DNA of 64,000 nt, from assembly GCF_032062135.1 (NCBI RefSeq), contig NC_092859.1, positions 113,393,498 to 113,457,497 of the forward strand, read 5' to 3'. The first letter of the stretch is position 1. Each line of letters starts with the position of its first letter. Positions 61,531 through 64,000 of the stretch are shown here, piece by piece. The stretch is from Pyxicephalus adspersus (Eukaryota; Chordata; Amphibia; Anura; Pyxicephalidae). The position numbers were made by a program, and so were the translations under genes. A model generated the notes under the pieces. The model had not been told where the DNA came from and searched no databases. It saw only the letters and a list, made by a program, of their open reading frames with translations.

Positions 61531-63884
61531 TACAGTACCATCATGCTGACTTTGGTAACAATAAATTAAACTGCCCTCCTCCAAACATATTATTATATTG
61601 GTATTTATACTTGGGGTTCTTCAAGAGGGGTGACCTCTCAAAATTCCCTTTCTACAAAATATAAATAATATATACATGTATTATGTTGCATTTCTAAATT
61701 ATTATTATAGATACATAGTTGCTTGGGAAAAAAATGTAATATTTTGCTTTGCTAGATATTTAGGTTTTGTAACATAAAGGAGGATTTATTTCAGACATCC
61801 TAGTTTGGACAACATATATTATCTCCACTTATTGAGAGTAATAATAATTGCTCTGTCCCAGTGACACCTCAATTTAGTTTTTCATTTGTAAATGATGATT
61901 TAGTACAATACCATTAAGAATGGAAAAGAGGTATAGAATAAAATGGAGTAGTACCATAAAGGGTAAATATAAAGTTTAAACTAACTTTATATTGCTGCTG
62001 CTCTGGGATCCAAGAAGTAGTTCTTTGCCCTTGTCTGCTTGTCTCAACTGAATCCTGCTCTCTGTTTCTATTTAGTGTACATTTTATAAAGCACAATTTA
62101 GAGGAACTTATGGAATACATTTTCACATCAGCTTCATATTCTTAACAGAAACATATGTTTTGTATGTGTATATGTGGTGTTTGCATTAAAAAGACTCTTA
62201 GAAACATCTTTAAAAAATGAAAGACAGGTTATTTTGTAGACTTTTTGCAGCATAAAACTTTTCATTTAATATAGTTCCCTGTAAACAGAGGAACAGCTGT
62301 ACTTTTTGTACTTTTATTTGAATGGTTTTATTCTCCTCCTCCTGTTGCTTATGTGATCTCATAGTCTCTTCCTCATCAGCCTTCAGTAAGTGTCTTTCTG
62401 TGCCAAGAAACATCAGAGCCAGATTAGTCTCTTGGAGATCACTTATGGCCCAGAGAGGATGAGCGCACTTGGTGATCTTTCATCTGACTATAACAAAGAT
62501 ATAAGTTGGTGTGGAAACATTTAGTAAATTGAAATATTCAGTTACAACACAGTGTGTTTACAAGAATTATGTCATTTTGTATTATCTGAAAATACATCAA
62601 GATTTCTTCACAATATCTGCTGTTTCAAAACATTAAAAATGTATACTTAAAGTGAAAACACAAATGTATGTATTCTTAAAAGAGAATCAAGCAAAGTGAC
62701 ATGGGTACGTCTCTTTATAGCCTTCCTCCCAACCCACCTATATTCACCTTTTGTGTGCTCCACATTGGTCTGTTTCAAATACCTGGAAGGTGTCCCTTCT
62801 GCAACAAAATAAACTTGATCACATTTTTCTAAATTTCGCTAATTTGTCTTTGCATTGTCATGAGTGCCACAACACTTCCAGCAGCCGGGGGGATTGTTGG
62901 GGTACCTGCAAAGGTACACGGAGCTGCTCCTGTGCATCTCAGTATACATAGAAGAAAAGATTGCGAACAGACAGGTAAATTGCTTTTATTGTAGAAGGCA
63001 CTTTGCCTGTACTGTCTTAATAAGAAACCTGCCTGCTCACAATTTGTTCCCTGTTAAAACGGCGACCAGTTCACCAACGCAATCAGCAAGGCAGAATTGA
63101 TTAGTGCAGAAGGGACATCACCTGCAAAAATGCCCTGTCTGATTCAAAATTTTTGAAAGTAAAACTTTAGTTCTCGCTTTAATTTTGTAAATCTCCTTGT
63201 GTCATAACATGCATCCCCATTTGTTGGAGACTTTCAACATTTAGGTGGTCAGAAATCAAACAAAATCATTGCATTAGGGGATTTATTTGCAATTCTTGGT
63301 CAATGTACAATCAACTTCCTAATGTATAATAATAAATCAAGTAAACAGAAAAAGATTACTATTTTATTTAACATGTTGCTAACTTTAAAGATATACTTAA
63401 TTGTGAAAATGGCATGTGTATTTTAACCCAAGGCCCAAAGTGATGAAATTATTTTTAGCTTGACATTACATTAATAATCATTATTCTTTAAAATATTATT
63501 AGAAAAGGAGGGATCATAATACTGTAATATCACAGATCATACAGTATATAGCAGAAGACAGATAGACATAAAATTATATTATTCTTTCTTCAGAATATTT
63601 TTTGTAGAAACATGTGTTGTTTTATTGAGCATGTTTTTGACTATAGAAGAGGTTGGGGCATAGGAAGGTGGAGGACACAACAGTGATTTATTAAGGAAAT
63701 CCAACGCAGTTTACTTCCCCTGAGATCAGATATCTGCTAATGCTGTAGAAGTCTTCTAGCACCCACATGAATAGGAATTGTTTCTCAGTCAAGCCAAAAA
63801 CTCATACCTAGAGGCACTGCCTTATTGGAGTCCAGGAGAAGCGATACCAAACTGATAACATTGCATTAGAATTCAACGTTGGAT
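61531..63884. other. Intergenic, one weak exon-like segment
   Basis: The stretch is AT-rich. The segment 62882-62974 is open with splice-like borders (see findings). Nothing else was recognised. Confidence 0.4.
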
Positions 63885-64000
63885 TTATTATTTTTAATAT
63901 TATAATTATTATTTTTATTATTATTATTAATAAACAGGATTTATATAGCGCCAACATATTACGCAGCGCTGTACATTAAATAGGGATTGCAAATGACAGA
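63885..64000 (-). repeat. L2/CR1-type LINE 3' end, minus strand, cut by the window end
   Basis: A (TTA)n tract is followed by 'aataaacaggatttatatag', 'cgccaacatattacgcagcg' and 'aatagggattgcaaatgaca'. It is the best-preserved tail in the window and continues past 64000. Confidence 0.88.

Noticed and set aside
20230..64000. Search for FLNC actin-binding or immunoglobulin-like filamin exons, opsin or calumenin exons
   Set aside because: No matching peptide was seen on either strand.

Overview
This is vertebrate nuclear DNA. It is AT-rich, with short exons in multi-kilobase introns and many old mobile-element copies. The repeat families point to a frog (anuran amphibian), probably a ranoid: L2/CR1-type LINE tails with the 'tatatagcgccaacatattacg' sequence and a TTA microsatellite, a tRNA-derived SINE sharing that tail, a Harbinger-type MITE ending in 'gtgtacgtagct', palindromic MITEs beginning 'gggcctgatttat', and a Tc1 relic. 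The species assignment is inference from memory of these families and was not checked by a search.

Positions 1 to about 20,230 hold the middle and 3' part of one plus-strand gene, CCDC136 (coiled-coil domain containing 136). Five exons (1360-1434, 2632-2946, 4022-4133, 4680-4926, 5548-5682) have matching splice phases and encode a continuous glutamate/glutamine/leucine-rich coiled coil that closely resembles mammalian CCDC136. A last exon at 19419-19505 is in the same phase and encodes a 28-residue hydrophobic C-terminus ending in TGA, which fits a tail anchor. A possible 15-codon cassette exon lies at 8075-8119. The start codon and first exons lie upstream of the window. I found no counterpart of the long C-terminal coiled-coil block of the longer mammalian isoforms, so the frog protein may be the short, tail-anchored form.

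The CCDC136 introns carry a 1-kb minisatellite with a 31-bp unit and 93-bp higher-order period (6304-7300), a 378-bp GC-rich MITE (9271-9648), a 434-bp near-perfect foldback (10057-10490), a palindromic MITE (12725-12940), tRNA-derived SINEs and two more degenerate minisatellites.

Positions of about 20.2-64 kb are intergenic or deeply intronic. I found no convincing protein-coding gene there on either strand. In mammals FLNC follows CCDC136, but no filamin sequence is visible here. The region holds LINE fragments (24.3 kb with an internal deletion; 41.0-42.7 kb interrupted by another repeat), a decayed Tc1 transposon with both ends (30948-32319), a probable solo LTR (about 48.25-48.96 kb), a Harbinger MITE with a TAA target duplication (55462-55790), a hAT MITE with a perfect 8-bp target duplication (58793-59105) and a diverged relative 1.3 kb away, and one MITE nested inside another (59764-60120). 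A TATA/CCAAT arrangement near 26.9 kb is the only promoter-like sequence seen, and two isolated exon-like segments (33.3 and 62.9 kb) are weak candidates.

No operon, CRISPR array or new multi-gene system is present. The most notable things are the tail-anchored short CCDC136 structure, the higher-order minisatellite, the intronic foldback, and the SINE/LINE tail sharing.
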